NCBI RefSeq assembly: GCF_016881065.1
Contig: NZ_WXYN01000016.1
Coordinates: forward strand, 384,569 to 448,568
DNA length: 64,000 bases
Origin: Planococcus soli
GTDB lineage: Bacteria > Bacillota > Bacilli > Bacillales_A > Planococcaceae
Reading direction: 5' to 3'
The notes beneath the pieces are model-generated. The model saw only the letters and a list, made by a program, of their open reading frames with translations. It was not told the origin of the DNA and ran no database searches. This document shows positions 38,290 through 47,032 of this stretch, in pieces (the stretch's first letter is position 1; every line of letters begins with the position of its first letter). The translations under genes and the position numbers were made by a program.

Positions 38290-38640
38290 TTAATAACTGA
38301 ACGGTGTTTCGCTGATCTGCAGCGCCACCGCCAATTTCCCAGTGCCATCGTGCCCTGCAAGAAGCAGGCGGCCCTGATCATCCAATTCGTAATGAGTGAT
38401 GCCTTGTGCATAGACCCAGCCGTGCGGCAATTTCAATCCGACGCGATGCGGGCTGTCGCCGACCACTTTCCCAAGTTCATAATTGATAACAACGTTGCGG
38501 ATAAAAGCACCGGCGTTGAAAAAGCCTTCGTTAAAATGTGTCGCATACGAGCCGTTTGTCGTTTCCAAATGAAGGTAGACATCTCTGCCTGCGAATGCGT
38601 CCAGCTCAACCTGCAGTTTTTTTACTTCAACTAGTTCCAT
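38290..38640 (-). CDS. yojF: YojF family protein (DUF1806)
   Basis: 116-aa small soluble protein of the DUF1806/YojF family (segments THFNEGFFNAGAFIRNV and GLKLPHGWVYAQGITHY). The function is unknown. Consistent linkage to bshB2 suggests a part in bacillithiol metabolism. ATG with AGGAGG upstream. A 21-bp repeat array lies about 100 bases upstream of the start. Confidence 0.88.
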   Translation of the reverse strand: MELVEVKKLQVELDAFAGRDVYLHLETTNGSYATHFNEGFFNAGAFIRNVVINYELGKVVGDSPHRVGLKLPHGWVYAQGITHYELDDQGRLLLAGHDGTGKLAVALQISETPFSY

Positions 38641-38744
38641 GATGTTCCTCCTATAGAATCGGTATTCTAACAGTATAGGGAATTATGCCGGAGAATGCGA
38701 TTAGGATGCTTTACGCGGCCAGGATCATGGTGAGATTTCTCCCG

Positions 38745-38870
38745 ACCGCACCCCAAATACTGTTAAGCGCACCTTATGTTGCACTAACCGCACCTCACAG
38801 GCCAAAAACCGCACCTCATAAGGCACTAACCGCACCTCACGACACGAAAACCGCACCTCATTCCGACAGC
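38745..38870 (+). repeat. 21-bp-period repeat array, family B, copy 1 (6 units)
   Basis: Six units start at 38745, 38766, 38787, 38808, 38829 and 38850, all exactly 21 bp. Five begin ACCGCACC and one AGCGCACC; four of them continue TCA. The rest of each unit varies (for example CAGGCCAAAA, TAAGGCACTA, CGACACGAAA). It lies between the 5' end of yojF and the 3' end of pdxK. The reading frame through it (TAPHxxx heptads) is a by-product of the period. Confidence 0.88.
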
Positions 38871-38886
38871 AATAAAATCCGGTCGC

Positions 38887-38924
38887 AAAAAAGCGTGCCG
38901 AAGAAAAAATCCGGCACGCTTTTA
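38887..38924 (-). terminator. Intrinsic terminator after pdxK
   Basis: AAAAGCGTGCCG pairs with CGGCACGCTTTT around a 10-11-base A-rich loop. It lies between pdxK and the repeat array. Confidence 0.82.
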
Positions 38925-38931
38925 TTATTTC

Positions 38932-39765
38932 TTATAACTCAGTTACTTCAACTTCAGGTTTGGTGAATTTCGACGCGGCTCCGTGCATAACCGGGCCGAC
39001 GTATTCATTCAGCTTCCAGCCGTGCTGGATTGCTGTTGCCACAAAGACCTTGGCGTTGAGGACAGCGTCTTTGACCGATTGGCCGTTTGCAAGATTGGCC
39101 GTAATTGCTGCTGCAAATGTACAGCCAGCACCGTGGTTATAAGTAGTATCCGTTTTTTCCGATGTCAGCAAATAATGAGTTTTTCCATCAAACAGCAAAT
39201 CTGCCGCTTTTTCATGCTTTAACTGCTTGCCGCCTTTGATGACAACAAATTCAGCGCCATGCGCATGGATTTTTTCTGCAGCTGCCTGCATGTCTTCCAC
39301 TGTCTGCAAAGTGCCTTGTCCAGATAATTGACCTGCTTCCACCAGGTTTGGTGTCACCACTTTGGCGTTTGGCAATAAATACTTGATCATGGCATCGACG
39401 TTTTCAGGGAATAAGACTTCATCTTCGCCTTTGCACGCCATAACCGGATCAATGACGACATCTTTGATTCCGGATCCGGCAATTGCTTTGCCGGCCATTT
39501 CAATGATATCAACTGTTGGCAGCATGCCTGTTTTCAAAGCATCGACGCCGGTAGAGAACGCTGTCACCAGTTGTGCATCGAGCGTATCCAGCGCAATTGG
39601 GTGGATGCCGTGGCTCCATCCATTTTCCGGGTCCATGGTTACGATGACGGTCAGTGCGTTCATGCCGTACGTGCCGTGTTCCTGGAACGTTTTAAGGTCT
39701 GCTTGTATGCCTGCTCCGCCGGAAGTGTCAGAACCAGCGATTGTTAGAGTTTTTTTGAGTGTCAT
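38932..39765 (-). CDS. pdxK: Pyridoxine/pyridoxal/pyridoxamine kinase
   Basis: 277-aa ribokinase-family enzyme of the ThiD-like PdxK group (B. subtilis YwdB). Motifs: IAGSDTSGGAGIQADLK (substrate site, residues 9-25), PVMACKGEDEVL, TPNLVEAGQLSG, and the anion hole/catalytic Asp region GAGCTFAAAITA near residue 215. It phosphorylates B6 vitamers to their 5'-phosphates. A role as HMP kinase ThiD is the alternative; the genomic place next to ung matches ywdB. ATG with AAAGGAG. Confidence 0.88.
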   Translation of the reverse strand: MTLKKTLTIAGSDTSGGAGIQADLKTFQEHGTYGMNALTVIVTMDPENGWSHGIHPIALDTLDAQLVTAFSTGVDALKTGMLPTVDIIEMAGKAIAGSGIKDVVIDPVMACKGEDEVLFPENVDAMIKYLLPNAKVVTPNLVEAGQLSGQGTLQTVEDMQAAAEKIHAHGAEFVVIKGGKQLKHEKAADLLFDGKTHYLLTSEKTDTTYNHGAGCTFAAAITANLANGQSVKDAVLNAKVFVATAIQHGWKLNEYVGPVMHGAASKFTKPEVEVTEL

Positions 39766-39825
39766 TCGAATATCTCCTTTAAATGGATTGTGTCATTGCC
39801 CTCATTTTAACAAAAATTCGAACAT

Positions 39826-40080
39826 TTACAATGGATTGTGCTTACTTGGTGCAAGCAGCAGGACGGTTGTGGCAATGCAGACAACCAAAAATGCCGTTGT
39901 TAAAACCCCCATCAATCCATAGCCGCTTTTGAAAAGACCGATCGTAATAAGTAATGTTAGAATGGAAACAACTGCTACAATTAAGCCGAGACAGCCCAAT
40001 CCGGCGCGCTTTGCGCCTTCTGGAGCACTCGTGCCTTTAGTTTTTGAAACACTGGTGATTTTTTCACGCCAATCGGCCAT
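39826..40080 (-). CDS. Small membrane protein of unknown function
   Basis: 84 aa. A soluble basic N-terminus (about 28 residues) is followed by two hydrophobic helices (about residues 28-50 and 56-76) and a short positively charged tail. I recognise no family. The start is fixed by AAAGGAG 7 bases before ATG 40080; a much longer frame upstream overlaps the divergent DUF4230 gene and is not credible. Divergent from the DUF4230 gene across 70 bases. Confidence 0.7.
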   Translation of the reverse strand: MADWREKITSVSKTKGTSAPEGAKRAGLGCLGLIVAVVSILTLLITIGLFKSGYGLMGVLTTAFLVVCIATTVLLLAPSKHNPL

Positions 40081-40150
40081 CCTGATCGCTCCTTTAAGCA
40101 ATCGTACCATGAAGCCAGGATGAATAGAACATAGGAAAGTAGGGGTTTTC

Positions 40151-40870
40151 TTGGCGAAAGATCCGAAGATGACAGAAATTGAACGTTTATTGGCGGAAAT
40201 GAAAGAACAGGGAAATACAAAAGAATCGGGCTTTTGGAAAAGTACGAAAGTGATGATGAGCGTATGGCGCAATTCTTTTCTTGTACTGATTGCAGTTTTA
40301 TTGCTATTGCTGGTAGCTTTGCCATTAGGTGCATTCTGGATGATTCAGGGCAGTACCTTTACTGAAAGCAAAGGCGCTTTTTTGGAGCAGGTTCAGGATT
40401 TGAATGAATTGTCGACAGCGGAAGCTTTCTCGAAAGTCATCATCGAACGCGAGGACAATGCGGTATTTGGCCAGGAAATCGGCCTGGATCTGCCGGGCAC
40501 GAGACGGCAATTGCTTGTTGTGATTCCCGGATCGGTCCGCGCAGGCATCGATTTTTCTAAAGTGGATGAGGACGACATCGTTCTGGATGAAGAAGCCAAA
40601 ACAGCCACACTGACCTTGCCGCCGGCAGAATTTCTCGGAGGACCGGAACTGTTCATGGATCAGGTAGAGGTTTATTCGTATGAAGGGCTGTTCCGCGACG
40701 GCGCTGACATTTCGGAAGCCTATGAACTGGCGGAAGAAGCGAAAAATCTAATGCTAGAGGAAACGGAGGGCCAAGGCGTGCTGCAAACTGCAGAAGACAA
40801 TGCTGCGCGCTCGGTGCAAGAAATGTTTGGCCTGGTCGACTATGATGTAACCGTAGAGTTTGAGGAGTGA
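40151..40870 (+). CDS. DUF4230 domain-containing membrane protein
   Basis: 239 aa. One membrane segment (about residues 43-66) with a short cytoplasmic N-terminus and an extracytoplasmic DUF4230 domain (about residues 95-235). Function unknown. TTG start with TAGGGG about 6 bases upstream. The stop codon overlaps the ribosome site region of ung, and ung begins 5 bases later, so both are likely co-transcribed. Confidence 0.8.
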   Translation: MAKDPKMTEIERLLAEMKEQGNTKESGFWKSTKVMMSVWRNSFLVLIAVLLLLLVALPLGAFWMIQGSTFTESKGAFLEQVQDLNELSTAEAFSKVIIEREDNAVFGQEIGLDLPGTRRQLLVVIPGSVRAGIDFSKVDEDDIVLDEEAKTATLTLPPAEFLGGPELFMDQVEVYSYEGLFRDGADISEAYELAEEAKNLMLEETEGQGVLQTAEDNAARSVQEMFGLVDYDVTVEFEE

Positions 40871-40875
40871 GGAAT

Positions 40876-41550
40876 ATGAAAAAACAGATTTTCCACAACG
40901 ACTGGCAGGAGGTCGTGGGTGAAGAGTTCGACAAACCGTATTATTTGGAGCTGCGTGAGTTTTTGAAAGAAGAGTATGCTTCGAAAACAATTTACCCGGC
41001 TATGGAAAACATTTGGTCGGCATTTGAACATACCGCGTATAAGGATGTAAAAGTGGTGATTTTGGGACAGGATCCATATCACGGACCAAACCAGGCGCAT
41101 GGCCTGAGCTTCTCGGTTCAGCCGGGAGTGCAGCATCCGCCGAGTTTGCGCAATATGTTCAAAGAGCTGAAGGAAGACATCGGCTGTGAAAAACCGAAAG
41201 ACGGAACGTTGACAAAATGGACTGATCAAGGCGTGCTGATGATGAACACCGTGCTGACGGTACGAGCCAGTGAAGCGAATTCGCATCGCAACAAAGGATG
41301 GGAGACGTTCACGGACGAAGTGATTCGCAAACTATCCGAACGCGAGGAGCCGATTATTTTTGTGTTGTGGGGCAAACCTGCCCAAACGAAAAAAAGGCTC
41401 ATCGATCTCGACAAGCATGACGTTCTAGAAGCACCGCATCCGAGCCCCCTAAGCGCCAATCGGGGATTTTTCGGCAGCCGGCCGTATTCAAAAGTGAACA
41501 GTCTGTTACAAAGCCGCGGACAGCAGCCAATCGATTTCTGTTTGGACTGA
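40876..41550 (+). CDS. ung: Uracil-DNA glycosylase
   Basis: 224-aa family 1 UDG that removes uracil from DNA to start base excision repair. Catalytic Asp and water-activating loop in [18 protein letters not shown] (about residues 61-78), and the DNA-intercalation loop [13 protein letters not shown] near residue 185. ATG 40876 has AGGAG 8 bases upstream; an in-frame GTG at 40867 is less likely. The ung-ywdI-DUF423 order agrees with B. subtilis. Confidence 0.97.
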   Translation: MKKQIFHNDWQEVVGEEFDKPYYLELREFLKEEYASKTIYPAMENIWSAFEHTAYKDVKVVILGQDPYHGPNQAHGLSFSVQPGVQHPPSLRNMFKELKEDIGCEKPKDGTLTKWTDQGVLMMNTVLTVRASEANSHRNKGWETFTDEVIRKLSEREEPIIFVLWGKPAQTKKRLIDLDKHDVLEAPHPSPLSANRGFFGSRPYSKVNSLLQSRGQQPIDFCLD

Positions 41551-41610
41551 CTTGCAGCAGAGCGGCGTGGTAAACTGAAGTTAATTCGAAACGGAGAGGG
41601 GGGCTGTTAC

Positions 41611-41871
41611 ATGGCCATCGATACTATGCGTATTTTAAATGAAATTGACAAGCATACGGCGCGTGCCCGAAGCGGCGATTCTGCAAAGGTGCGTGACTCT
41701 GTCGCGGCAATCCGTGCATTATGCGATTTGCTGCTGGAGGACGATCAACCGGCAATCGACAAGCAAGCACCGCGTGCTGTGCCGCTTGCATCCCCTCAGC
41801 CGCAGACGGTAACTGCTGTCAACAAGCTGAAAGAAGAAGACGCAAACGGCGATTCGCTGTTTGAATTTTAA
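41611..41871 (+). CDS. ywdI: YwdI family protein (DUF5327)
   Basis: 86 aa. A helical N-terminal half (MRILNEIDKHTARAR, then VRDSVAAIRALCDLLL) and a disordered, Pro/Ala-rich C-terminal half ending DSLFEF. Length, position after ung and the N-terminal helix match B. subtilis YwdI. No known function. GGAGAGGGGG lies before the ATG. Confidence 0.82.
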   Translation: MAIDTMRILNEIDKHTARARSGDSAKVRDSVAAIRALCDLLLEDDQPAIDKQAPRAVPLASPQPQTVTAVNKLKEEDANGDSLFEF

Positions 41872-41891
41872 ATGGAAAGAGGAAGCTGAAT

Positions 41892-42269
41892 ATGAAGTTT
41901 TTCTTGATTGCTGGAGCGGTTAACGCCCTCCTGTCTGTCGCATTTGGCGCGTTCGGCGCACATCTGCTGGAAGGGCGCGTGGCGGACAAATATTTAGAAA
42001 CATGGCAAACCGCCGTGCAATATCAGATGTTCCACGCAGTCGGCTTAATGGTCATCGCGATTTTGATGAGCTCGTCTCTTTTTGGAAATCTGGGATCGCT
42101 GAACTGGGCAGGTTATTTAATGCTCGCCGGAATCGTCATTTTTTCAGGAAGCCTATATATTTTAAGTTTAACAGGCATCAGCATTTTGGGTGCCATTACG
42201 CCAATCGGCGGTGTTGCATTTATCGCCGCCTGGGTAATGGTCATCATTGCTGCAGTAAAAGCATTGTAA
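41892..42269 (+). CDS. ywdK: DUF423 family membrane protein
   Basis: 125 aa with four predicted helices and the family signature ALSVAFGAFGAHLL-like start (residues 13-26), TWQTAVQYQMFHAVGL and SGSLYILSLTG. YwdK/YgdD-type proteins are small inner-membrane proteins without known function. Twenty bases after ywdI, so likely the end of the ung unit; a strong terminator follows. Confidence 0.88.
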   Translation: MKFFLIAGAVNALLSVAFGAFGAHLLEGRVADKYLETWQTAVQYQMFHAVGLMVIAILMSSSLFGNLGSLNWAGYLMLAGIVIFSGSLYILSLTGISILGAITPIGGVAFIAAWVMVIIAAVKAL

Positions 42270-42278
42270 TAGTGCGAA

Positions 42279-42316
42279 AAAGGGCAATCCGTTATATGCG
42301 GATTGCCCTCTTTTTT
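42279..42316 (+). terminator. Intrinsic terminator after the DUF423 gene
   Basis: AGGGCAATCCG pairs perfectly with CGGATTGCCCT around 7 bases, then CTTTTTT. Confidence 0.9.
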
Positions 42317-42323
42317 GCAGTGC

Positions 42324-42389
42324 GGACAGTAGATCTGGTTGTTTGGACAGTATCTTACTTAATCTGGACTGTATATCCAATAACTGGGG
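42324..42389 (-). repeat. 21-bp-period repeat array, family C, copy 2 (3 units)
   Basis: On the plus strand GGACAGTA (42324), GGACAGTA (42345) and GGACTGTA (42366), exactly 21 bp apart, with a decayed GGGAAT at 42387. The cores are the reverse complement of the TACWGTCC cores at 29800. It begins 8 bases after the DUF423 terminator. Confidence 0.75.
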
Positions 42390-42424
42390 AATTCCAGCTG
42401 AAAACCGTCGCCGATTCTGCAGCC

Positions 42425-42529
42425 AGGTGCGGTTTCAGACGTTTGAGGTGCGGAAATGGGTCATCGAGGTGCGGTTTCAGACATTTGAGGTGCGGTTTCA
42501 GCCAAACGAGGTGCGGTCACATACAAATC
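42425..42529 (-). repeat. 21-bp-period repeat array, family B, copy 2 (5 units)
   Basis: AGGTGCGG cores at 42425, 42446, 42467, 42488 and 42509, all 21 bp apart. This is the reverse complement of the CCGCACCT cores at 38745. Three units continue TTTCAG, so the variable part is partly shared. It lies just before the hemQ terminator, between convergent genes. Confidence 0.88.
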
Positions 42530-42535
42530 AAACCA

Positions 42536-42560
42536 AAAAGCCGCCTAAAAGGCGGCTTTT
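42536..42560 (-). terminator. Intrinsic terminator after hemQ
   Basis: AAAAGCCGCCT pairs with AGGCGGCTTTT around AAA; T-rich on the minus strand. Confidence 0.85.
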
Positions 42561-42573
42561 CACATAAAATGTA

Positions 42574-43323
42574 TTAAACTTCCAGAAACTTAACGGTTCT
42601 TTCGGCATCCAGTCGTGTGCCTACGTAGAATGAACCGAATTCGGCATAACGCGCGCTGACTTCATCAAAGCGCATTTCGTAGATCAATTTCTTGAATTGA
42701 AGAACGTCGTCTGCGAAAAGAGTGACGCCCCATTCATAGTCGTCAAAGCCGACAGATCCAGAGATGATCTGTTTTACTTTGCCGGCATAGCTGCGGCCGA
42801 TTTTGCCGTGGGACAGCATTAACTCTTTGCGCGTGTCCATCGGAAGCATGTACCAGTTGTCATCGCCATCGCGGCGTTTGTCCATCGGGTAGAAGCAGAT
42901 GTACTGTGAACGTTGAAGTTCCGGGTACAGGCGTGCACGGATGTGCGGATTTTGGTAAGGATCTTCGTCGGATTTTCCAGCAAGGTAGTTGGAAAGCTCG
43001 ACAACTGAAACGTATGAATAAGTAGGAACCGTATAAGCGATCAATGTCAGCTTATTGTATTCCGTTTCAAGTTCGTTCAATTCGTCCATTGTTTCACGCA
43101 GCATCATCAGCATCAAGTCAGCTTTTTGGCCAACAATTGAATACAAAGCATGTGCTCCGGTTTTATTTTCATCGGCTTGGTTCACTTTTTCCATAAATGC
43201 CTGGAATTCGTCGATTGCGAATTGGCGCTCTTCGTCCTCAAGCATTTTCCATGATACCCAGTCCATCGACCGGAAATCGTGAAGGACGTACCAGCCGTCT
43301 AATGTAATCGCTGCTTCATTCAT
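42574..43323 (-). CDS. hemQ: Coproheme decarboxylase (HemQ/ChdC)
   Basis: 249-aa chlorite-dismutase-fold enzyme that performs the last step of Gram-positive haem synthesis, peroxide-driven decarboxylation of coproheme III to haem b. The catalytic Tyr145 lies in [18 protein letters not shown], exactly as numbered in studied Bacillales enzymes; [15 protein letters not shown] carries the proximal His region. ATG with AAAGGAG. In B. subtilis (ywfI) it is likewise close to lipL. Divergent from lipL across about 175 bases. Confidence 0.95.
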   Translation of the reverse strand: MNEAAITLDGWYVLHDFRSMDWVSWKMLEDEERQFAIDEFQAFMEKVNQADENKTGAHALYSIVGQKADLMLMMLRETMDELNELETEYNKLTLIAYTVPTYSYVSVVELSNYLAGKSDEDPYQNPHIRARLYPELQRSQYICFYPMDKRRDGDDNWYMLPMDTRKELMLSHGKIGRSYAGKVKQIISGSVGFDDYEWGVTLFADDVLQFKKLIYEMRFDEVSARYAEFGSFYVGTRLDAERTVKFLEV

Positions 43324-43498
43324 TGCTCAAACACTCCTTTTAATGTAAATCTCTCACCAATCAGTTTATCACAACGCCCCTCCAACTTCCTTCAAAACTA
43401 ATGGCTGTCACCAATTTGACATGACGCGCACGGGTTTTCAGCGGGTGCTGAAAAGGGTAAACTGGAGACAAGGAATTGCAGGAAGAGGAGAAATGGGC

Positions 43499-44320
43499 AT
43501 GCCGTTATTTTTTGAAGAAACATCCTGGCGTTTCTGGGATCAGTCCCTTAGCGCCAAAAACCGTTCTGCGCTTGAGTCATTTGCCGCGGACGATACTCTG
43601 TGTGAATTGGTAGGATCCGGAAAAAGCGCGCCAACAGTCCGCACATGGGTGCACGATAACACCATTGTGCTCGGCATCCAAGATCACCGTTTGCCTCATA
43701 TCGATGAGGGCATGGACGCGCTGAAAGCACATGGCTTTCAGCCGATTGTCCGGAACTCGGGCGGACTGGCAGTTGTGCTGGATGCAGGTGTCCTGAACAT
43801 TTCGCTCGTTTTATCAGAAAAAGATAACGCGATCGATATTTCAGCGGGCTATGAACTGATGCTCGATTTGGTCCGGGAACTGTTTCCGGAAGCGGCTATT
43901 GAAGCCTATGAAATTGTCGGTTCCTATTGTCCGGGATCTTATGACCTGAGCATTGGGGGCCGTAAATTCGCCGGCATCTCACAGCGCCGGATCCGCCGCG
44001 GCATCGCGGTGCAAGTTTATTTATGCATCGAAGGCAGCGGCTCGGAACGTGCGGAAGTCATCCGCAATTTTTACAAAACGGGGCTGCAAGGCGAAGAAAC
44101 AAAATTCACTTATCCGGAAATAAAACCGGAAACGATGGCGTCTCTCAGTGAACTGCTTGGCAGAAAAATCACGGTCCAGGAAGTGGTGCTTGACCTTCAT
44201 GCATTAATGGGAGAGCCGGTACCAATGCCGCTGCAATCGGATGAGACGGAATTGTACGGATTTTATTTGGAGCGGGTAGTTGAACGCAACCGCAAGATGC
44301 TGGAACGCCCTCTTGAATAG
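43499..44320 (+). CDS. lipL: Octanoyl-[GcvH]:protein N-octanoyltransferase
   Basis: 273-aa LplA/LipB-fold amidotransferase that moves octanoyl or lipoyl groups from GcvH to E2 subunits of 2-oxoacid dehydrogenases. Key residues: RNSGGLAVVLDAG (substrate loop), Cys144 in SYCPGSYDL (acyl-enzyme Cys) and Lys156 in GGRKFAGISQRR. The Cys at this place, not in LplA, identifies LipL. ATG 43499 has AGGAG 8 bases upstream; ATG 43493 is too close to it. Synteny with hemQ agrees with ywfL. Confidence 0.9.
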   Translation: MPLFFEETSWRFWDQSLSAKNRSALESFAADDTLCELVGSGKSAPTVRTWVHDNTIVLGIQDHRLPHIDEGMDALKAHGFQPIVRNSGGLAVVLDAGVLNISLVLSEKDNAIDISAGYELMLDLVRELFPEAAIEAYEIVGSYCPGSYDLSIGGRKFAGISQRRIRRGIAVQVYLCIEGSGSERAEVIRNFYKTGLQGEETKFTYPEIKPETMASLSELLGRKITVQEVVLDLHALMGEPVPMPLQSDETELYGFYLERVVERNRKMLERPLE

Positions 44321-44374
44321 AGGAGCGGCGCTGGTGTAGAATAGCTGGTACATGAAAATTCTGGAGGTGCGCGA

Positions 44375-45679
44375 GTGAGCTACGCAACGCAAAAATTAGC
44401 TGAGGAAAAAGTTTTCAAAGATCCGGTTCACCGGTATATCCATGTGCGCGACCAAGTGATTTGGGATCTGATCAATTCGCGTGAAGTTCAGCGTTTGCGG
44501 AGGATCAAGCAATTGGGCACCTCGTATTTGGTTTTTCACGGCGCGGAACACAGCCGTTTTAACCACTCGCTTGGCGTTTATGAAATCGTCCGGAGAATTT
44601 CAGATGATATTTTTCATGGCCGTCCGGAATGGGACGAAAGCGAGCGCCTGGTCGTTTTGTGTGCAGCGCTTCTCCACGATTTGGGACATGGACCGTTCTC
44701 GCATTCATTCGAGAAAGTCTTTTCTGTCGACCACGAGGAGTTCACGCGGGAAATCCTGCTGGGAGACACAGAGGTCAATGAAATCCTGTTGAAGGTGTCG
44801 GCAGATTTTCCGAAAAAAGTGGCGGAAGTCATTGCCAAAACGTATTCAAATAAACAAGTCGTCTCGCTGATTTCCAGTCAGATCGATGCAGACCGAATGG
44901 ATTATCTCCAGCGCGATGCTTATTATACAGGGGTTTCCTACGGCCATTTTGATATGGAACGGATTCTCCGCGTTATGCGGCCACTTGATGACCAGGTTGT
45001 CATCAAGTCGAGCGGCATGCATGCCGTTGAGGATTACATCATGAGCCGCTACCAAATGTACTGGCAAGTGTATTTCCACCCGGTTGCCCGCAGCGCAGAA
45101 GTGATTTTGCGGAAAATTCTGCAGCGTGCAAAAGAATTGAGCAAAAGCGGCTATAAATTCGAACAGCCGCCGACCCATTTTCTGGCGTTTTTTGACCGCA
45201 GCTTTACATTGAAAGAATATTTGGCGCTCGATGAAGGCGTCCTGATGACGTATTTCCAATTGTGGATGACAGAGCGCGATCCCATTCTGTCAGACCTTTG
45301 CGACCGGTTCGTCAACCGCCGCCTGTTCCAGTACGTCGATTTTGATCCAGGAAAGGACTACAAAAAGCTGGGCGAACTGGCTCAACTGTTTCATTCTGCG
45401 GGCATCGATCCGGAATATTATTTGATTGACGATTCGACATCCGATCTGCCCTACGATTTCTATCGTCCGGGAGAGGAAGAAGAGCGTCTGCCGATTCATT
45501 TGCTGATGCCAAGCGGCGATATTAAGGAATTATCGCGTTTGTCTCAGATTGTTGACGCTATTTCCGGCAAACGCAGAACCGATTATAAATTGTATTTTCC
45601 AGCAGAGCTGTTGATCGATGGCAAGAAAAAAGCCATCAAGCAGCAGATTTTGGAAATGCTTCGAGAAGGAGGGCTCTAG
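44375..45679 (+). CDS. ywfO: HD-domain dNTP triphosphohydrolase-like protein (YwfO)
   Basis: 434-aa HD hydrolase of the SAMHD1-like group. Metal ligands: His in RFNHSLGVYEI, the HD pair in LLHDLGHGPFSHSFE (about residues 105-119), and the distal Asp in SSQIDADRMDYLQRDA. B. subtilis YwfO and enterococcal EF1143 are dNTPases that trim dNTP pools. GTG start with GGAGG 7 bases before it. The ywgA gene begins directly after the stop codon, so the two are translationally coupled. Confidence 0.9.
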   Translation: MSYATQKLAEEKVFKDPVHRYIHVRDQVIWDLINSREVQRLRRIKQLGTSYLVFHGAEHSRFNHSLGVYEIVRRISDDIFHGRPEWDESERLVVLCAALLHDLGHGPFSHSFEKVFSVDHEEFTREILLGDTEVNEILLKVSADFPKKVAEVIAKTYSNKQVVSLISSQIDADRMDYLQRDAYYTGVSYGHFDMERILRVMRPLDDQVVIKSSGMHAVEDYIMSRYQMYWQVYFHPVARSAEVILRKILQRAKELSKSGYKFEQPPTHFLAFFDRSFTLKEYLALDEGVLMTYFQLWMTERDPILSDLCDRFVNRRLFQYVDFDPGKDYKKLGELAQLFHSAGIDPEYYLIDDSTSDLPYDFYRPGEEEERLPIHLLMPSGDIKELSRLSQIVDAISGKRRTDYKLYFPAELLIDGKKKAIKQQILEMLREGGL

Positions 45680-46174
45680 TTGCTCCAGGAACACGCAAAA
45701 ATTGTGGACTTTATTGCCACGGCGGAAGGTGTAACCGGCCGCAAGAAATTGCAGAAAATGATTTACATAATGAAGAAGATGGACATGCCGTTTCAGGAAA
45801 AATACGAGTTCCACATTTATGGCCCGTATTCAGAAGAACTGACTGCCCGTGTAGAGGAATTATGCGATATGGGCTTTTTGTCCGAAGCATTGGAAGACAA
45901 AGGCTCCTACGTTCAATATAAATACACGGTAACGGAAGAAGGCATGGAGTTCCGCAAAGTGTTGGGGAAATCAATTTTGGATAACCCCGTGACCGCGGAA
46001 AAGCTGAATGCCAAAAGCGGCCGATTCCTGGAATTGACTGCAACTCTCTTGTATTTTGATAACTTGAACCGCCAGGAAAGAATCGACAAGCTGCATGTGG
46101 TCAAAGGCAAGCTGAACTTTACAGCAGAGGAAATCGATGAGGCTTTTGCTTTTATTGAGGAATTGAGCGCGTAG
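45680..46174 (+). CDS. ywgA: YwgA family protein
   Basis: 164 aa, TTG start abutting the ywfO stop codon, with GAAGGAGGG inside the end of ywfO. Winged-helix-like N-terminal region (KLQKMIYIMKKM, YGPYSEELTARVEEL) that resembles PaeR-/Panacea-type domains, then a helical C-terminal half. Function unknown. Constant linkage with ywfO suggests a joint role. Ends at a terminator. Confidence 0.85.
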   Translation: MLQEHAKIVDFIATAEGVTGRKKLQKMIYIMKKMDMPFQEKYEFHIYGPYSEELTARVEELCDMGFLSEALEDKGSYVQYKYTVTEEGMEFRKVLGKSILDNPVTAEKLNAKSGRFLELTATLLYFDNLNRQERIDKLHVVKGKLNFTAEEIDEAFAFIEELSA

Positions 46175-46188
46175 AGAAAGTGAAAATG

Positions 46189-46217
46189 AAAAAAGCTCCT
46201 GCAACAGGAGCTTTTGT
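46189..46217. terminator. Bidirectional intrinsic terminator
   Basis: AAAAGCTCCTG pairs with CAGGAGCTTTT around CAA; between ywgA and the convergent ywhB. Confidence 0.85.
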
Positions 46218-46225
46218 GTGATTTC

Positions 46226-46411
46226 TTACTGATCGCTGAACAACTTGCCTTTTGTGCCGTAATCGGTTTTCTTCATGTCTTCGATAAAGACGGTGACATT
46301 TTCGATAGGTGCACCAGTTGTTTCAGAAACAGCTTCGGATACCTTCTCGACAAGTGCGCGTTTTTGGTCTTCTGTGCGGCCTTCGAGCATTTTTACAGTT
46401 ACGTATGGCAT
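46226..46411 (-). CDS. ywhB: 4-oxalocrotonate tautomerase family protein (YwhB)
   Basis: 61-aa tautomerase. After removal of Met the catalytic Pro1 (MPYVTVKMLEGRT) is N-terminal; Arg11 and the conserved VTVFIEDMKKTDYG strand follow. It would ketonise enols such as 2-hydroxymuconate and is probably hexameric; the physiological substrate in bacilli is not known. ATG 46411 with AAAGGAG; the longer frame upstream has no support. Divergent from ywhD. Confidence 0.9.
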   Translation of the reverse strand: MPYVTVKMLEGRTEDQKRALVEKVSEAVSETTGAPIENVTVFIEDMKKTDYGTKGKLFSDQ

Positions 46412-46472
46412 AATGGGTACAGCTCCTTTTCTTGAGAATACTATCATCATAGCAGAACGGAGGATTCAGACA

Positions 46473-46991
46473 ATGGCGAACGAAGAAAAACCAAAACAAA
46501 AAGTAGGCTTTACCATTATAAAAAACGATCCGACAGCTGGCCATAAAGGCTATGGCATCGGGTCTTTATCCTTGGAAAACGTCTCTCCGCTGTTCATCGA
46601 CGTGCAAGAGCAGGAAGCGTTTATTGATATCGGGGCCATGCACGCCCGCAGCGAAGTGGAGCGCGGCATTAAGTTCACGACGAACAGGGAAGATTCTGCA
46701 GGCGGCAAAGATTACTGGCTTGTATGGATCACCATCGATTTCAATCCGGAAGGCCCATACTACGCGGGAGTTGCAGCATGTGAAATGGTCGTCAATCGTG
46801 AGAAACGGCGTGGCTATAAAATTTTAGCGGATCACGTCAATCGCATGGACAAATCGATGAAGCGCAAAATTCTTGTTGACCATATGGATGAACCATCAAA
46901 ACGGGTGCTTGCTGAATACCTGGAGACCCACAATCCGGAAATGTGGCAGCGCAGCGTAGAACAGCTCCACCTGGACCTTGGCCGCAAGTAA
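46473..46991 (+). CDS. ywhD: YwhD family protein
   Basis: 172-aa soluble protein of the YwhD family (FTIIKNDPTAGHKGYGIGSL at residues 13-32, then IDIGAMHARSEVERGIKF and DYWLVWITIDF). Function unknown. ATG with ACGGAGG upstream. In B. subtilis ywhD is followed by pbpG and then speE; here pbpG is missing and the 430-bp gap holds no gene. Confidence 0.88.
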   Translation: MANEEKPKQKVGFTIIKNDPTAGHKGYGIGSLSLENVSPLFIDVQEQEAFIDIGAMHARSEVERGIKFTTNREDSAGGKDYWLVWITIDFNPEGPYYAGVAACEMVVNREKRRGYKILADHVNRMDKSMKRKILVDHMDEPSKRVLAEYLETHNPEMWQRSVEQLHLDLGRK

Positions 46992-47032
46992 ACGATTTTG
47001 CTTGGCCAATAAATGACGGAAATGTCAAAGCG

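Noticed and set aside
38685-38966. Frame encoding TAPHxxx heptads
   Set aside because: Any 21-bp repeat gives a seven-residue peptide period in all open frames. There is no ribosome site and the ends run into pdxK antisense.
42002-42577. Frame running from within the DUF423 gene through both repeat arrays
   Set aside because: Overlaps a conserved gene in another frame and has no start signals; composition is set by the repeats.
43412-43440. Promoter with a perfect TTGACA at 43416 for lipL
   Set aside because: No -10 box at any acceptable distance.
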